Source: Pseudomonadota bacterium (GTDB lineage Bacteria > Pseudomonadota > Alphaproteobacteria > Caulobacterales > Caulobacteraceae). Taken from it: a stretch of 29,937 nt of DNA. The stretch spans positions 1 to 29,937 of the forward strand of contig JAEYTA010000037.1 in assembly GCA_023434265.1 (NCBI GenBank), read 5' to 3'. Position numbers and translations under genes: made by a program. The notes beneath the pieces were generated by a model. The model saw only the letters and a list, made by a program, of their open reading frames with translations. It searched no databases and was not told the origin of the DNA. Positions 10,144 through 17,822 of the stretch are shown one piece after another; position 1 is the stretch's first letter, and the number at the start of each line of letters is the position of its first letter.

Positions 10144-11535
10144 ATGACCCAGCGCCTGACTCGCCGCCACGCCCTCGCCCTGATGAGCGGGAGCGCCGCG
10201 GCGATGTCCGCGCCGGTGTTCGCCCTCGCGCCGGGGGACGACTGGGCGGCCCTCGCCGCCGACGTGAAGGCCGAGTTCAAATGGGCGTGGGATCACTACG
10301 TCGACCGGGCGTGGGGCAGGGACGAGATCAATCCGGTGTCGGGGACCTCGCAGTCCTTCTTCATCGAGGGCCACGACCTCGGCCTGTCGCTGGTCGAGGC
10401 GCTGGACACCCTGTGGCTGATGGAGCTGGACGAGGAGTTCCAGCGCGGCGTCGACTGGGTGAAGACGAGCCTCGACTTCGACGTCGACGCCTTCGCCCAG
10501 ACCTTCGAGACCAATATCCGGCTGGTCGGCGGCCTGCTGTCGGCGCACCTCGCCTCGGGCGACCCGGTGCTGCTGGAGAAGGCGCGCGATCTGGCCGACC
10601 GGCTGATGAAGGCCTTCGAGGCGTCGCCGCACGGGCTGCCCTACCGCTACGTGAACCTGCGCACCGGGGCGGTGCGCGACCCGGGGACCAACCTCGCCGA
10701 GATCGGCACCTACGCCGCCGAGTTCGGGGTGCTGGGCCAGCTGACCGGCGATGATCGCTACTACGCCGCGGCCAAGCGGGCGATGAAGCACGCGCTGGAC
10801 CGGCGCTCGGACCTCGGCCTGATGGCGGCCAACATCCATGCCGAGACGGGCGCGTTCACCAGCCGCAACGCCTCGATCGATGTCTACGCCGACAGCTTCT
10901 ACGAATACCTCTGGGACAGCTGGGAGCTGTTCGGCGACCGCGAGATGAAGGGTTGGGCCGAGGAGTGCCTCGCCGCCATGGTGGCGCACCAGGGCAAGCG
11001 GTATCGCGGCGAGCTGTGGTTCCCGATGGTCGACTACGAGACCGGCGAGGCAGCCGGGACGTCGCAGACGGTGCTGGGCGGCTATCTGGCCGGGCTGCTG
11101 GGGCAGGCGGGGTTCAAGGCCGAGGGCGACGATTTCCTCGCCTCCTACACGGCGATGCAGGAGCGCTACACAATCATCCCGGAGTCCATCGACGTGACCA
11201 CCGGCCGGCCGCGCGGCGTGCGGACGGGGCTGCGGCCCGAGTTCGCCGACGCCTGCCTGAACCTGTGGCTGGGCGACCGCGACGACCGCTACCGGGCCCT
11301 GACGGCCGTGCACTACCGAAACATGAAGGCGACCTCGAAGGCGGCGTACGGCTACACCTCCCTGGCCGACATCACCACGCGGCCGATGACCCAGGGCGAC
11401 AACTGTCCCGGCTACTGGTGGTCGGAGCAGATGAAATACTACTGGCTGCTGTTCGCCCAGCCGCGGCGGGTGGATTTCGACCGGCTGGTGCTGAGCACGG
11501 AGGCGAATGTGCTGAGGGGGTTTGTGCGGGGGTGA
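10144..11535 (+). CDS. Exported GH47 class I alpha-mannosidase
   Basis: A 463-residue protein. The start TRRHALALMSGSAAA...FALA is a signal peptide with a twin-arginine, possibly Tat. The whole body fits the GH47 (alpha/alpha)7 barrel, with family segments VEALDTLWLM, FETNIRLVGGLLSAH, NLAEIGTYAAEFGVL, YADSFYEYLWDSW, GLRPEFADACLNLW and PGYWWSEQMKYYWLLF. The acidic catalytic positions are present: Glu122, Asp250 and Glu366. These are one residue off the numbering I recall for the structurally studied Caulobacter K31 enzyme (E121, D249, E365). GH47 enzymes invert and trim alpha-1,2-linked mannose from high-mannose N-glycans or mannans; they are common in eukaryotes and uncommon in bacteria. The GH92 mannosidase on the other side of a palindromic repeat supports a mannoside-scavenging role. 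Length is normal for a bacterial member. Confidence 0.92.
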   Translation: MTQRLTRRHALALMSGSAAAMSAPVFALAPGDDWAALAADVKAEFKWAWDHYVDRAWGRDEINPVSGTSQSFFIEGHDLGLSLVEALDTLWLMELDEEFQRGVDWVKTSLDFDVDAFAQTFETNIRLVGGLLSAHLASGDPVLLEKARDLADRLMKAFEASPHGLPYRYVNLRTGAVRDPGTNLAEIGTYAAEFGVLGQLTGDDRYYAAAKRAMKHALDRRSDLGLMAANIHAETGAFTSRNASIDVYADSFYEYLWDSWELFGDREMKGWAEECLAAMVAHQGKRYRGELWFPMVDYETGEAAGTSQTVLGGYLAGLLGQAGFKAEGDDFLASYTAMQERYTIIPESIDVTTGRPRGVRTGLRPEFADACLNLWLGDRDDRYRALTAVHYRNMKATSKAAYGYTSLADITTRPMTQGDNCPGYWWSEQMKYYWLLFAQPRRVDFDRLVLSTEANVLRGFVRG

Positions 11536-11540
11536 TCGCA

Positions 11541-11714
11541 CTCACCTCCCCATGAGCGAAGGCGAATGCGGAGGACAGACCGCGAAGCGGTCAGGCGCGG
11601 GCGCGGGCGGCGCGGGTTCGGGCTCTAATCGCCCCGGCCGGCGCTGCCCCCTCCTGGTTGCCGCTGCCGCGCCGACCTGTCCTCCCCATCGGCCTTCGCC
11701 GACGGGGAGGTGAG
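11541..11714. repeat. Nested inverted-repeat element between convergent mannosidase genes
   Basis: Two 37-base arms, 11541-11577 and 11678-11714, are inverted copies matching at 31 of 37 positions by eye. Each arm is itself a partial palindrome (CCTCCCCAT ... ATGCGGAGG in the first). Inside, GACCGC-GAA-GCGGTC (11578-11592) forms a second hairpin. The element fills almost the whole gap between the GH47 stop and the GH92 stop, which ends at 11717. It resembles the REP-like or MITE-like intergenic palindromes seen in many GC-rich genomes. It may also end transcription from both sides, although there is no T tract. Confidence 0.75.
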
Positions 11715-11716
11715 CG

Positions 11717-14056
11717 TCACTCCGCCGCCCCGTATGCGCTCATCGAATACGGCCGCGCCCCGACCGGCGCACCCCAGGTGGTGTTCGGCTCGGCGCCCAT
11801 GACGAAGTGCAGCGTGCCCCCGGCCATGATCTCCTCGTGGCCGATCCAGCTGCGGGTCAGGGGCCGGCCGTTCAGGGTCGCGGACTGGACGTAGAGGTTG
11901 TCGTCCGACAGCCCCTCGGCGGTGACGGTGAAGCGGCGGCCGTTGTGGAGGTTGAGGGCGATGCGGTCGGCGAAGGGGCGACCGAGGACGTACTGGTTCG
12001 AGCCCGGCGCCACCGGGTAGAAGCCCATGGCGGTGAACATCAGCCAGGCCGACATCTGGCCGACGTCGTCGTTGCCGGAGAGGCCGTCGGGGGCGGCGCG
12101 GTACTGGCTGTCGACGATCTCCTTCAGCCGCGCCTGGGTGCGCCACGGGGCGCCGGCGTAGGCGTACATGTACGCCGCGTGGTGGCTGGGCTCGTTGCCG
12201 TGGATGTACTGGCCGATCAGGCCGGCGATGTCTTCGGCGTGGGAGTAGTCGAGGCCGGTGTTGTCGAAGTCGAACATGGCGTCGAGCTTCTGGACGGTGG
12301 CTTCGTCGCCGCCCATGGCGGCGATCAGGCCGGCCGGGTCGTGGGGGACGAACCACGAATACTGCCAGGCGTTGCCCTCGGTGTAGTCGCTTCCGTAGTT
12401 GATGGCGGTGGGGTCGAAGGGCTCGCGGAAGGAACCGTCGGCCTTGCGGGCGCGGATGAAGCGCGTCTCCGGGTCCCAGGTGTTGCGCCAGAAGCCGGCG
12501 CGGCGGTCGAAGATCTCCTGCACGTCGGTGCGGCCCAGTCGCTCGGCCATGCGGGCGATGGTCCAGTCGTCATAGGCGTATTCGACGGTCTTGGACGCCG
12601 CCTCGGGCTCACGGTCGATGGGCACGTAACCGAGGTCCATGTAGTCGCCGAGCCCGCCGTAGGGGCGGTAGGTGGCGCTGGCGACCATGGCCTCCAGCGC
12701 GGCCTCGCCGTCGATGCCGGGAATGCCCTTCAGGTACGCGTCCGCGATGACCGGGACGGCGTGGTAGCCGATCATGGTCCAGGTCTCCTGGCCGTGGAAC
12801 GACCATACCGGCAGGATGCCGTACGGGCTGACCCGCTGCGCCGCGAGCAGGGAGTTGACCATGTCGGCGTTGCGTTCCGGCGGCGCGACGAGGGTCAGCA
12901 GCGGGTGCTGGGCCCGGAAGGTGTCCCACAGGCTGAAGGTCGAGTGGACGGTGAAGTCGGCCTGGTGGACCCGCTGGTCCGGGCCGCGCCAGCGCCCGTC
13001 GGCGTCGCCGTGCACCGCGGGCGCGATCAGCGAGTGGTACAGCGCCGTGTAGAGGCTGGCGCGCATCTCCTCGGCGGCGTCGATCTCGACCACCGACAGC
13101 GCCTCTTCCCAGCGGGCGCGGGTCGCGGCGCGGGTGGCGTCGAAGTCGAAGCCGACGCCCTCGCTCTCGAGGTTGGCGATCGCCCCCGCCTCGTCGACCG
13201 AGGAGACCGCCACCTTGACCAGCAGCGGGCCGACGATGGAGCCGAAGTCGAAGGCGGCCTCCAGCGCCTGACCCTGCACCTCGGCGCGGTCGGTCGTGTC
13301 GCGGCCGGGCTGGCGGAAGCCGTTGTAGGGCACGTCCTCCTCGCGGTTGCGCAGCTCGTAGCCGACCACGGGGCGGGAGAAGCGCATGGCGAAATACAGC
13401 TGGCGGCCGGGGGCCCAGCCGCGCGTCTCGCGGAAGCCGGTGACCGTGCCGTCGGGATGCACCCGGATGCGCGACCACAGCACCTTGCCGGGGTAGTCGT
13501 AGATCGAGCTGCGGAAGTCGAGCAGCAGCCGGGCCGGAGCGCTGCGCGGGAAGCTGTAGCGGTGCAGACCGACGCGGGTCCCGGCGGTCAGCTCGGCGCG
13601 GACGCCGGAGTCGGTCAGGCTGACGGCGTAGTAGCCGGGCTCGGCGACCTCGGAGGCCTTGTTGTAGCGCGAGCGGTAGCCGGAACCGGGCTGGTCGGCC
13701 TGGCCGGGATCCCACTTCACCTCGCCCGAGATCGGGGTGAGCAGCACGTCGCCGAGGTCGGAGTGGCCGGTGCCCGAGAAGTGGGTGTGCGAGAAGCCGA
13801 GGATGGTCGGGTCGTCGTAGCGGTAGCCGGCGGCCCAGTCGTAGCTCTGGCGGAAGTAGCGATGGTCGGTGTCGGGGCTGAGCTGGACCATGCCGAAGGG
13901 GGCGACGGCGCCGGGGAAGGTGTGGCCCTTGCCGGCCGTGCCGATGAAGGGATCGACCGCCTCGAAGGGGCTCGGCGGGGCGGGAGGCGCCTCCTGGGCC
14001 GTGGCGCAGCCCGCCAGGCCCATGGCCATCACCGCCGCCATTCCGATGCGTCGCAT
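11717..14056 (-). CDS. GH92 family alpha-mannosidase lipoprotein
   Basis: A 779-residue protein starting at an ATG six bases after GGAGGG. The signal ends in GLAGC, a good lipobox, so the enzyme is likely anchored to a membrane facing the periplasm or surface. The N-terminal GH92 signature DPFIGTAGKGHTFPG leads a beta-sandwich domain, followed by the (alpha/alpha)6 barrel. Conserved barrel motifs are YTEGNAWQYSWFVPHD with the acid Glu560 and GNDDVGQMSAW with the Asp pair 663/664. WDPETRFIRARKADG and GNEPSHHAAYMYAYAG are also typical. GH92 enzymes are calcium-dependent inverting exo-alpha-mannosidases, many with alpha-1,2 preference, acting on mannan or N-glycan fragments. Facing GH47, it suggests concerted removal of mannose. 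The length is usual for the family. Confidence 0.94.
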   Translation of the reverse strand: MRRIGMAAVMAMGLAGCATAQEAPPAPPSPFEAVDPFIGTAGKGHTFPGAVAPFGMVQLSPDTDHRYFRQSYDWAAGYRYDDPTILGFSHTHFSGTGHSDLGDVLLTPISGEVKWDPGQADQPGSGYRSRYNKASEVAEPGYYAVSLTDSGVRAELTAGTRVGLHRYSFPRSAPARLLLDFRSSIYDYPGKVLWSRIRVHPDGTVTGFRETRGWAPGRQLYFAMRFSRPVVGYELRNREEDVPYNGFRQPGRDTTDRAEVQGQALEAAFDFGSIVGPLLVKVAVSSVDEAGAIANLESEGVGFDFDATRAATRARWEEALSVVEIDAAEEMRASLYTALYHSLIAPAVHGDADGRWRGPDQRVHQADFTVHSTFSLWDTFRAQHPLLTLVAPPERNADMVNSLLAAQRVSPYGILPVWSFHGQETWTMIGYHAVPVIADAYLKGIPGIDGEAALEAMVASATYRPYGGLGDYMDLGYVPIDREPEAASKTVEYAYDDWTIARMAERLGRTDVQEIFDRRAGFWRNTWDPETRFIRARKADGSFREPFDPTAINYGSDYTEGNAWQYSWFVPHDPAGLIAAMGGDEATVQKLDAMFDFDNTGLDYSHAEDIAGLIGQYIHGNEPSHHAAYMYAYAGAPWRTQARLKEIVDSQYRAAPDGLSGNDDVGQMSAWLMFTAMGFYPVAPGSNQYVLGRPFADRIALNLHNGRRFTVTAEGLSDDNLYVQSATLNGRPLTRSWIGHEEIMAGGTLHFVMGAEPNTTWGAPVGARPYSMSAYGAAE

Positions 14057-14133
14057 GCGAAGCCCTCCGCCGTGTCGAGCGGCGAACCTAGGCAGGAAGG
14101 CGGGGGGAGGGAAGTCGCCAAGGGCGTCGTCGC

Positions 14134-14415
14134 TCAGTCGGCGCGCACGGGGAGCAGCCGGGGGCCTCGCAGGAGGCGGGCGGCGGCGGCGAGGACGAGC
14201 AGGGCCGCCGTCGCGGCCGCGGCCCCCGTCACGCACCATCCGCAATGCGCCGCCTCCGGCCCGCACAGGGCGGCGGTCCCGGCCATGTGTCGCGCGGCCA
14301 GCCAGGCGGCGGTCGCGGCGAAGGCGGCGGAGGAGAGCGAGAGGGCGAGCAGTGAGCCGGCCAGCAGGCGTCGGTCGTCGTGGGTCACGGTTTGCATCCG
14401 GGGGAAAGCGGCCAT
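14134..14415 (-). CDS. Hypothetical small membrane protein, two predicted TM helices
   Basis: A 93-residue protein with two hydrophobic Ala/Leu-rich segments (about residues 20-42 and 60-80), joined by a loop with three cysteines and a histidine (ALCGPEAAHCGWC). I do not recognise a family. No ribosome site clearly separates the ATG at 14415 from the in-frame ATG at 14397, which would give 87 residues. The stop lies 77 bases upstream of the GH92 start on the same strand, so the two could share a transcript. Codon use fits the surroundings, but with short length and no known homologue I hold this only moderately. Confidence 0.6.
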   Translation of the reverse strand: MAAFPRMQTVTHDDRRLLAGSLLALSLSSAAFAATAAWLAARHMAGTAALCGPEAAHCGWCVTGAAAATAALLVLAAAARLLRGPRLLPVRAD

Positions 14416-14525
14416 CCCGCCACGATCCGCCCGCCCCGGCCTTGCGCGAGCGCAAACGGCCGCCGTCGCGCCGGTCGTTGCGGGGCCGTCGGCCTGGCTT
14501 CAATTCGATGCTGGAGGAGGGACGA

Positions 14526-14601
<76 letters not shown>

Positions 14602-14645
14602 GGACCGATCGTCGGTCTCGCGCGCCCGGAGGCGGCGAGGGGCGG

Positions 14646-14674
14646 GACATAGAGGCTTGGTCCGCGGAACGCAA
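14646..14674 (-). promoter_or_regulatory. Candidate sigma-70-type promoter for tRNA-Lys
   Basis: On the minus strand TTGCGT (14674-14669) is followed after 17 bases by TATGTC (14651-14646), about 45 bases before the tRNA. The -35 and the spacing are good; the -10 is a weak match to TATAAT. The rest of the region between the tRNA and the permease gene (14602-14751) shows no gene. Confidence 0.4.
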
Positions 14675-14751
14675 GCGGCTTTTCCGTGGCCGTTCCGCAA
14701 TGCCGCGGGAGAGGCTAGGATTCGGAATCGGCCGCGACGCGCGGCGGGGGG

Positions 14752-16197
14752 ATGACGACCATGGCCTTCTGGAACCGCCGGCGATCGATCGACGCCATGA
14801 ACGCGCCCCATGACGGTCCTGCGCTGAAGAAGACGCTGTCGTGGCCGCACCTCGTCGCGCTGGGCGTCGGGGCCATCGTCGGCACCGGCATCTACACCCT
14901 GATCGGGGTGGGCGCGGCCAAGGCGGGGCCGGCGGTGATGCTGGCCTTCGTCATCGCCGGACTGGTCTGCGTCTGCGCCGCCCTGGCCTACGCCGAGCTG
15001 GCGGCGATGATGCCGGCCTCGGGCAGCGCCTACACCTACAGCTACGTGGCGCTGGGCGAGTTGCTGGCCTGGGTGATCGGCTGGAGCCTGATCCTCGAAT
15101 ATTCGCTGGTGGTGTCGGCCGTGGCTGTCGGCTGGGCCGGCTATTTCAGCGGCTTCCTCGAGAGCGTGGGCTGGGGCCTGCCGCATTATCTCACGACCGG
15201 ACCGTTCGGGAGCGAGACGCCGGGCCTGGTCAACCTGCCGGCGGTGGCCATCGTCGGCGTGGTCGCCGGCATGCTGATGCTGGGCACGCGCGAGAGCGCC
15301 ACGGTCAACGCCATTCTGGTGGTGGTGAAGGTGCTGGCGCTCGCGGCCTTCGTGGCCATCGCGGCGCCGCACTTCGACCCCGCCAACCTGCAGCCCTTCA
15401 TGCCCTTCGGCTTCGCCAAGTCGCTGGACGCCGAGGGGGTCGAGGTCGGGGTGATGGCCGCCGCCGCGATCATCTTCTTCGCCTTCTACGGCTTCGACGC
15501 GGTGTCGACCGCGGCCGAGGAGACGAAGGACCCGGGCCGCGATCTGACCATCGGCATCGTCGGCTCGATGATCGTCTGCATCCTGATCTACCTGGCCGTG
15601 GCCGCCGCCGCCGTGGGGGCGATGCCGTTCGGCGAGTTCGCCGCCTCGCCGGAGCCGCTGGCGCACATCGCGCGGACGCTGGGCAGCGATCTGGCGGCGA
15701 CGGTGATCGCCGGGGCGGCCATCGTCGCCCTGCCGACGGTGCTGCTGGCCTTCATGTACGGCCAGAGCCGGGTGTTCTTCGTCATGGCGCGGGACGGCAT
15801 GCTGCCGCGCAAGCTGGCGCGGGTCAGCGAGAAGCGCGGCTCTCCGGTGCTGATGACGGGCGTCACGGCCATCCTGATGGCGATCATCGCCGGCCTGTTC
15901 AGCCTCGGCGAACTGGCGGCCCTGGCCAACGCCGGGACGCTGGCGGCCTTCGTGGCGGTCGGGGCCTCGCTGATCGTGCTGCGCATCCAGCAGCCGACGC
16001 GGGAGCGGGTGTTCCGCGCGCCGCTGTGGCCGGTGGTCGGGCTGGGGGCGATCGGCGGCTGCCTCTACCTCTTCGTCAGCCTGCCGGCCTCGACCCAGAT
16101 CAACTTCTTCATCTGGAACGGCGTCGGCCTGGTGCTCTACCTGCTGTTCGCCCGGCGCAACACCCGCCTGGCCAAGGGCGAGGAGGCCGAGGCCTGA
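14752..16197 (+). CDS. APC family amino acid permease
   Basis: A 481-residue inner-membrane protein with about twelve hydrophobic segments. The first helix carries the APC unwound-helix signature GVGAIVGTGIYTLIG; further family motifs are SGSAYTYSYVALGELLAW, FFAFYGFDAVSTAAEETKDPGRDLTIGI and GQSRVFFVMARDGMLP. This set resembles the cationic amino acid transporter/YfnA-like group of proton-coupled permeases, but the substrate cannot be read from sequence. The ATG at 14752 runs directly into a G-run; an ATG at 14761 has better spacing to it and would shorten the protein by three residues. The TGA overlaps the ATG of the Hpt gene. The short, moderately charged C-terminus (ARRNTRLAKGEEAEA) is cytoplasmic. 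Confidence 0.92.
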   Translation: MTTMAFWNRRRSIDAMNAPHDGPALKKTLSWPHLVALGVGAIVGTGIYTLIGVGAAKAGPAVMLAFVIAGLVCVCAALAYAELAAMMPASGSAYTYSYVALGELLAWVIGWSLILEYSLVVSAVAVGWAGYFSGFLESVGWGLPHYLTTGPFGSETPGLVNLPAVAIVGVVAGMLMLGTRESATVNAILVVVKVLALAAFVAIAAPHFDPANLQPFMPFGFAKSLDAEGVEVGVMAAAAIIFFAFYGFDAVSTAAEETKDPGRDLTIGIVGSMIVCILIYLAVAAAAVGAMPFGEFAASPEPLAHIARTLGSDLAATVIAGAAIVALPTVLLAFMYGQSRVFFVMARDGMLPRKLARVSEKRGSPVLMTGVTAILMAIIAGLFSLGELAALANAGTLAAFVAVGASLIVLRIQQPTRERVFRAPLWPVVGLGAIGGCLYLFVSLPASTQINFFIWNGVGLVLYLLFARRNTRLAKGEEAEA

Positions 16198-16550
16198 TGG
16201 CCCGCCGCGATCTCTCGGGGGCGGTCGACTTCGCCGTGCTGGAGCGGATGACCGGCGGCGAGGACGCGATCACCGAGGAGGTGCTGGGCCTGTTCGCCCA
16301 GCAGGCGGCGCTGTGGTCGCCGCTGCTGGATGTGCGCGAGGACGGCTGGCGCGACGCCGTGCACACCCTCCGGGGGGCGGCGGCCGGGATCGGAGCGGAC
16401 GGGCTGGCGCGGGCCTGCCAGGCGGCGGAGGCGGCGGAAAAGCCCGGGGCGCCGCCGCTGCTGGATCGGGTCCGGGACGCGCTGGAGGCGGCGCTGGCCG
16501 ATGTGGCGGCCTTCCGGCACGAGTTGATGCTACGCGGGTTGCGCGGCTAG
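16197..16550 (+). CDS. Stand-alone Hpt (histidine phosphotransfer) domain protein
   Basis: A 117-residue, all-helical protein. The segment DAVHTLRGAAAGIGADGLARACQ matches the Hpt core HxLKGxAxxxGxxxLxxxC, with His56 as the predicted phosphorylation site; Arg replaces the usual Lys two residues after it, which is tolerated in the family. An N-terminal helix with LERMTGGEDAITEEVLGLF is typical of small monomeric Hpt proteins. Such proteins relay phosphate between hybrid kinases and response regulators. No kinase or regulator lies in the window, so this is an orphan. Its ATG overlaps the permease stop (ATGA-type coupling), and its 3' end overlaps the convergent chorismate mutase stop by four bases. 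It is not obviously ChpT, which is larger and has a two-domain fold. Confidence 0.85.
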   Translation: MARRDLSGAVDFAVLERMTGGEDAITEEVLGLFAQQAALWSPLLDVREDGWRDAVHTLRGAAAGIGADGLARACQAAEAAEKPGAPPLLDRVRDALEAALADVAAFRHELMLRGLRG

Positions 16551-16867
16551 CCGCGGGTGCGGTCCCAGCTGTCGAACTCGTGGGCGATGCAGCGGTCGAT
16601 CAGCGTGCGCCAGACCGGCTCGGCGATGGCCGGGGACAGGCCGGCGGGACCGGCGGCGGCGAGCACCTTCCGCACCACGTCCTCGATGCGGGCGTCGTCA
16701 TGGACCACGTCGCGGCTCGGCTTGATGCGGGCGGCGGCGTCCATGTAGCGCTGGCGCTCGGCCAGCAGGCTCACCAGGGCGCGGTCCAGGGCGTCGACGC
16801 CGTGCCGGACCTCGGCCATGGAGCCGCAGGCTTCGGGGGCCACGCGCGCGTCGATGGCCACCGCCAT
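16547..16867 (-). CDS. Chorismate mutase, AroQ type
   Basis: A 106-residue all-helical protein. The pattern MAEVRHGVDALDRALVSLLAERQRYMDAAARIK matches helix 1 of AroQ mutases (RxxIDxLDxxLxxLLxxR...K), and DDARIEDVVRKVL with IAEPVWRTLIDRCIAHE matches helices 2 and 3. The enzyme converts chorismate to prephenate in the cytoplasm for Phe and Tyr synthesis. No ribosome site is distinct: the ATG at 16867 is my choice, while a GTG at 16882, overlapping the stop of the upstream reductase gene, would add five residues and imply coupling. It lies just downstream of the ferredoxin-NADP reductase gene on the same strand. No other aromatic amino acid gene is present. The 3' end overlaps the Hpt gene by four bases. 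Confidence 0.88.
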   Translation of the reverse strand: MAVAIDARVAPEACGSMAEVRHGVDALDRALVSLLAERQRYMDAAARIKPSRDVVHDDARIEDVVRKVLAAAGPAGLSPAIAEPVWRTLIDRCIAHEFDSWDRTRG

Positions 16868-16883
16868 GGGGGCGTTATTCACA

Positions 16884-17699
16884 TCAGCCGACAAAGGCGC
16901 GCTCCAGCACATAGTCGCCCGGCTCGGCGTTCGAGCCCTCCTTCAGGCCGTAGCCCTCGAGCAGTTCGGCGGTTTCCTTGATCATGGCCATGGAGCCGCA
17001 CAGCATCACCCGGTCGGTGTTGGGCGAGAAGCCGGCGGGCAGCCCGAGGTCGGCGAACAGGTCGCCCGAGCGGATGCGGTCGGTGATCCGGCCCGGGGTT
17101 TCGAACCGCTCGCGTGTGACCGTCGGATAGTAGGTCAGCTGGGCCTTCGCCTCGTCGCCGATCAGGGGGTCGCCGTGGATGCCCGAGGTGAAGAAGTCCC
17201 GGTAGCTGAGGTCGGCGACGTTGCGGACCGTGTGGCAGACGATGACCTGTCCGAAGCGGCTGTAGGTCTCCGGGTCGCGGGCGACGCTGAGCCACGGGGC
17301 CAGGCCGGTGCCGGTGCCGATCAGCCAGAGGCGCTCGCCGCCGGTCAGGGCGTCCAGCACCAGCGTGCCGGTCGGCTTCCTGCCCATCAGCACGGTGTCG
17401 CCGGGCTGGATCTTCTGCAGGCGCGAGGTGAGGGGGCCGTCGGAGACCTTGATCGACAGGAACTCCAGCTGTTCGTCCCAGCAGGGGCTGGCGATGGAAT
17501 AGGCGCGCAGGATCGGCTTGCCGCCTTCCTCGCCAGGCAGGCCGAGCATGACGAACTCGCCCGAGCGGAAGCGGAAGTCCTCGGGCCGCTCGATGCGGAA
17601 GCTGAACAGCTCGTCGGTCCAGTGATGGACCCACAGCACCTTCAGCTGGTGGAAGGGGGACGCCTTGGCGGGCGGGGCGGAGACGGCGACGTCGGTCAT
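16884..17699 (-). CDS. fpr: Ferredoxin-NADP(+) reductase, bacterial Fpr type
   Basis: A 271-residue flavoprotein. RAYSIASP (residues 65-72) is the FAD-binding RxYS motif, GTGTGLAP (128-135) binds NADP(H), and VMLCGSMAMIKE is the second nucleotide motif. The ending YVLERAFVG is the characteristic Fpr tail that stacks on the flavin (usually ...ERAFV). The enzyme moves electrons between NADPH and ferredoxin or flavodoxin and often supports oxidative stress responses. It is divergent from the DPP IV-like gene across 123 bases and runs toward chorismate mutase with no gap, so the two may be co-transcribed. A short N-terminal extension of about 15 residues (VAVSAPPAKAS) precedes the FAD domain. Confidence 0.93.
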   Translation of the reverse strand: MTDVAVSAPPAKASPFHQLKVLWVHHWTDELFSFRIERPEDFRFRSGEFVMLGLPGEEGGKPILRAYSIASPCWDEQLEFLSIKVSDGPLTSRLQKIQPGDTVLMGRKPTGTLVLDALTGGERLWLIGTGTGLAPWLSVARDPETYSRFGQVIVCHTVRNVADLSYRDFFTSGIHGDPLIGDEAKAQLTYYPTVTRERFETPGRITDRIRSGDLFADLGLPAGFSPNTDRVMLCGSMAMIKETAELLEGYGLKEGSNAEPGDYVLERAFVG

Positions 17700-17822
17700 C
17701 CGGGGCTTATTAGGGGCTGAGGCGCCGGGGGGAAAGGGTTGCGAACGCCGCGCCGATCTCGCGGGCAGGGCGACCGACGGGAGGGGATGACGGCGGCGGA
17801 TTTCGCCTCTAGCGTCGCCGCC

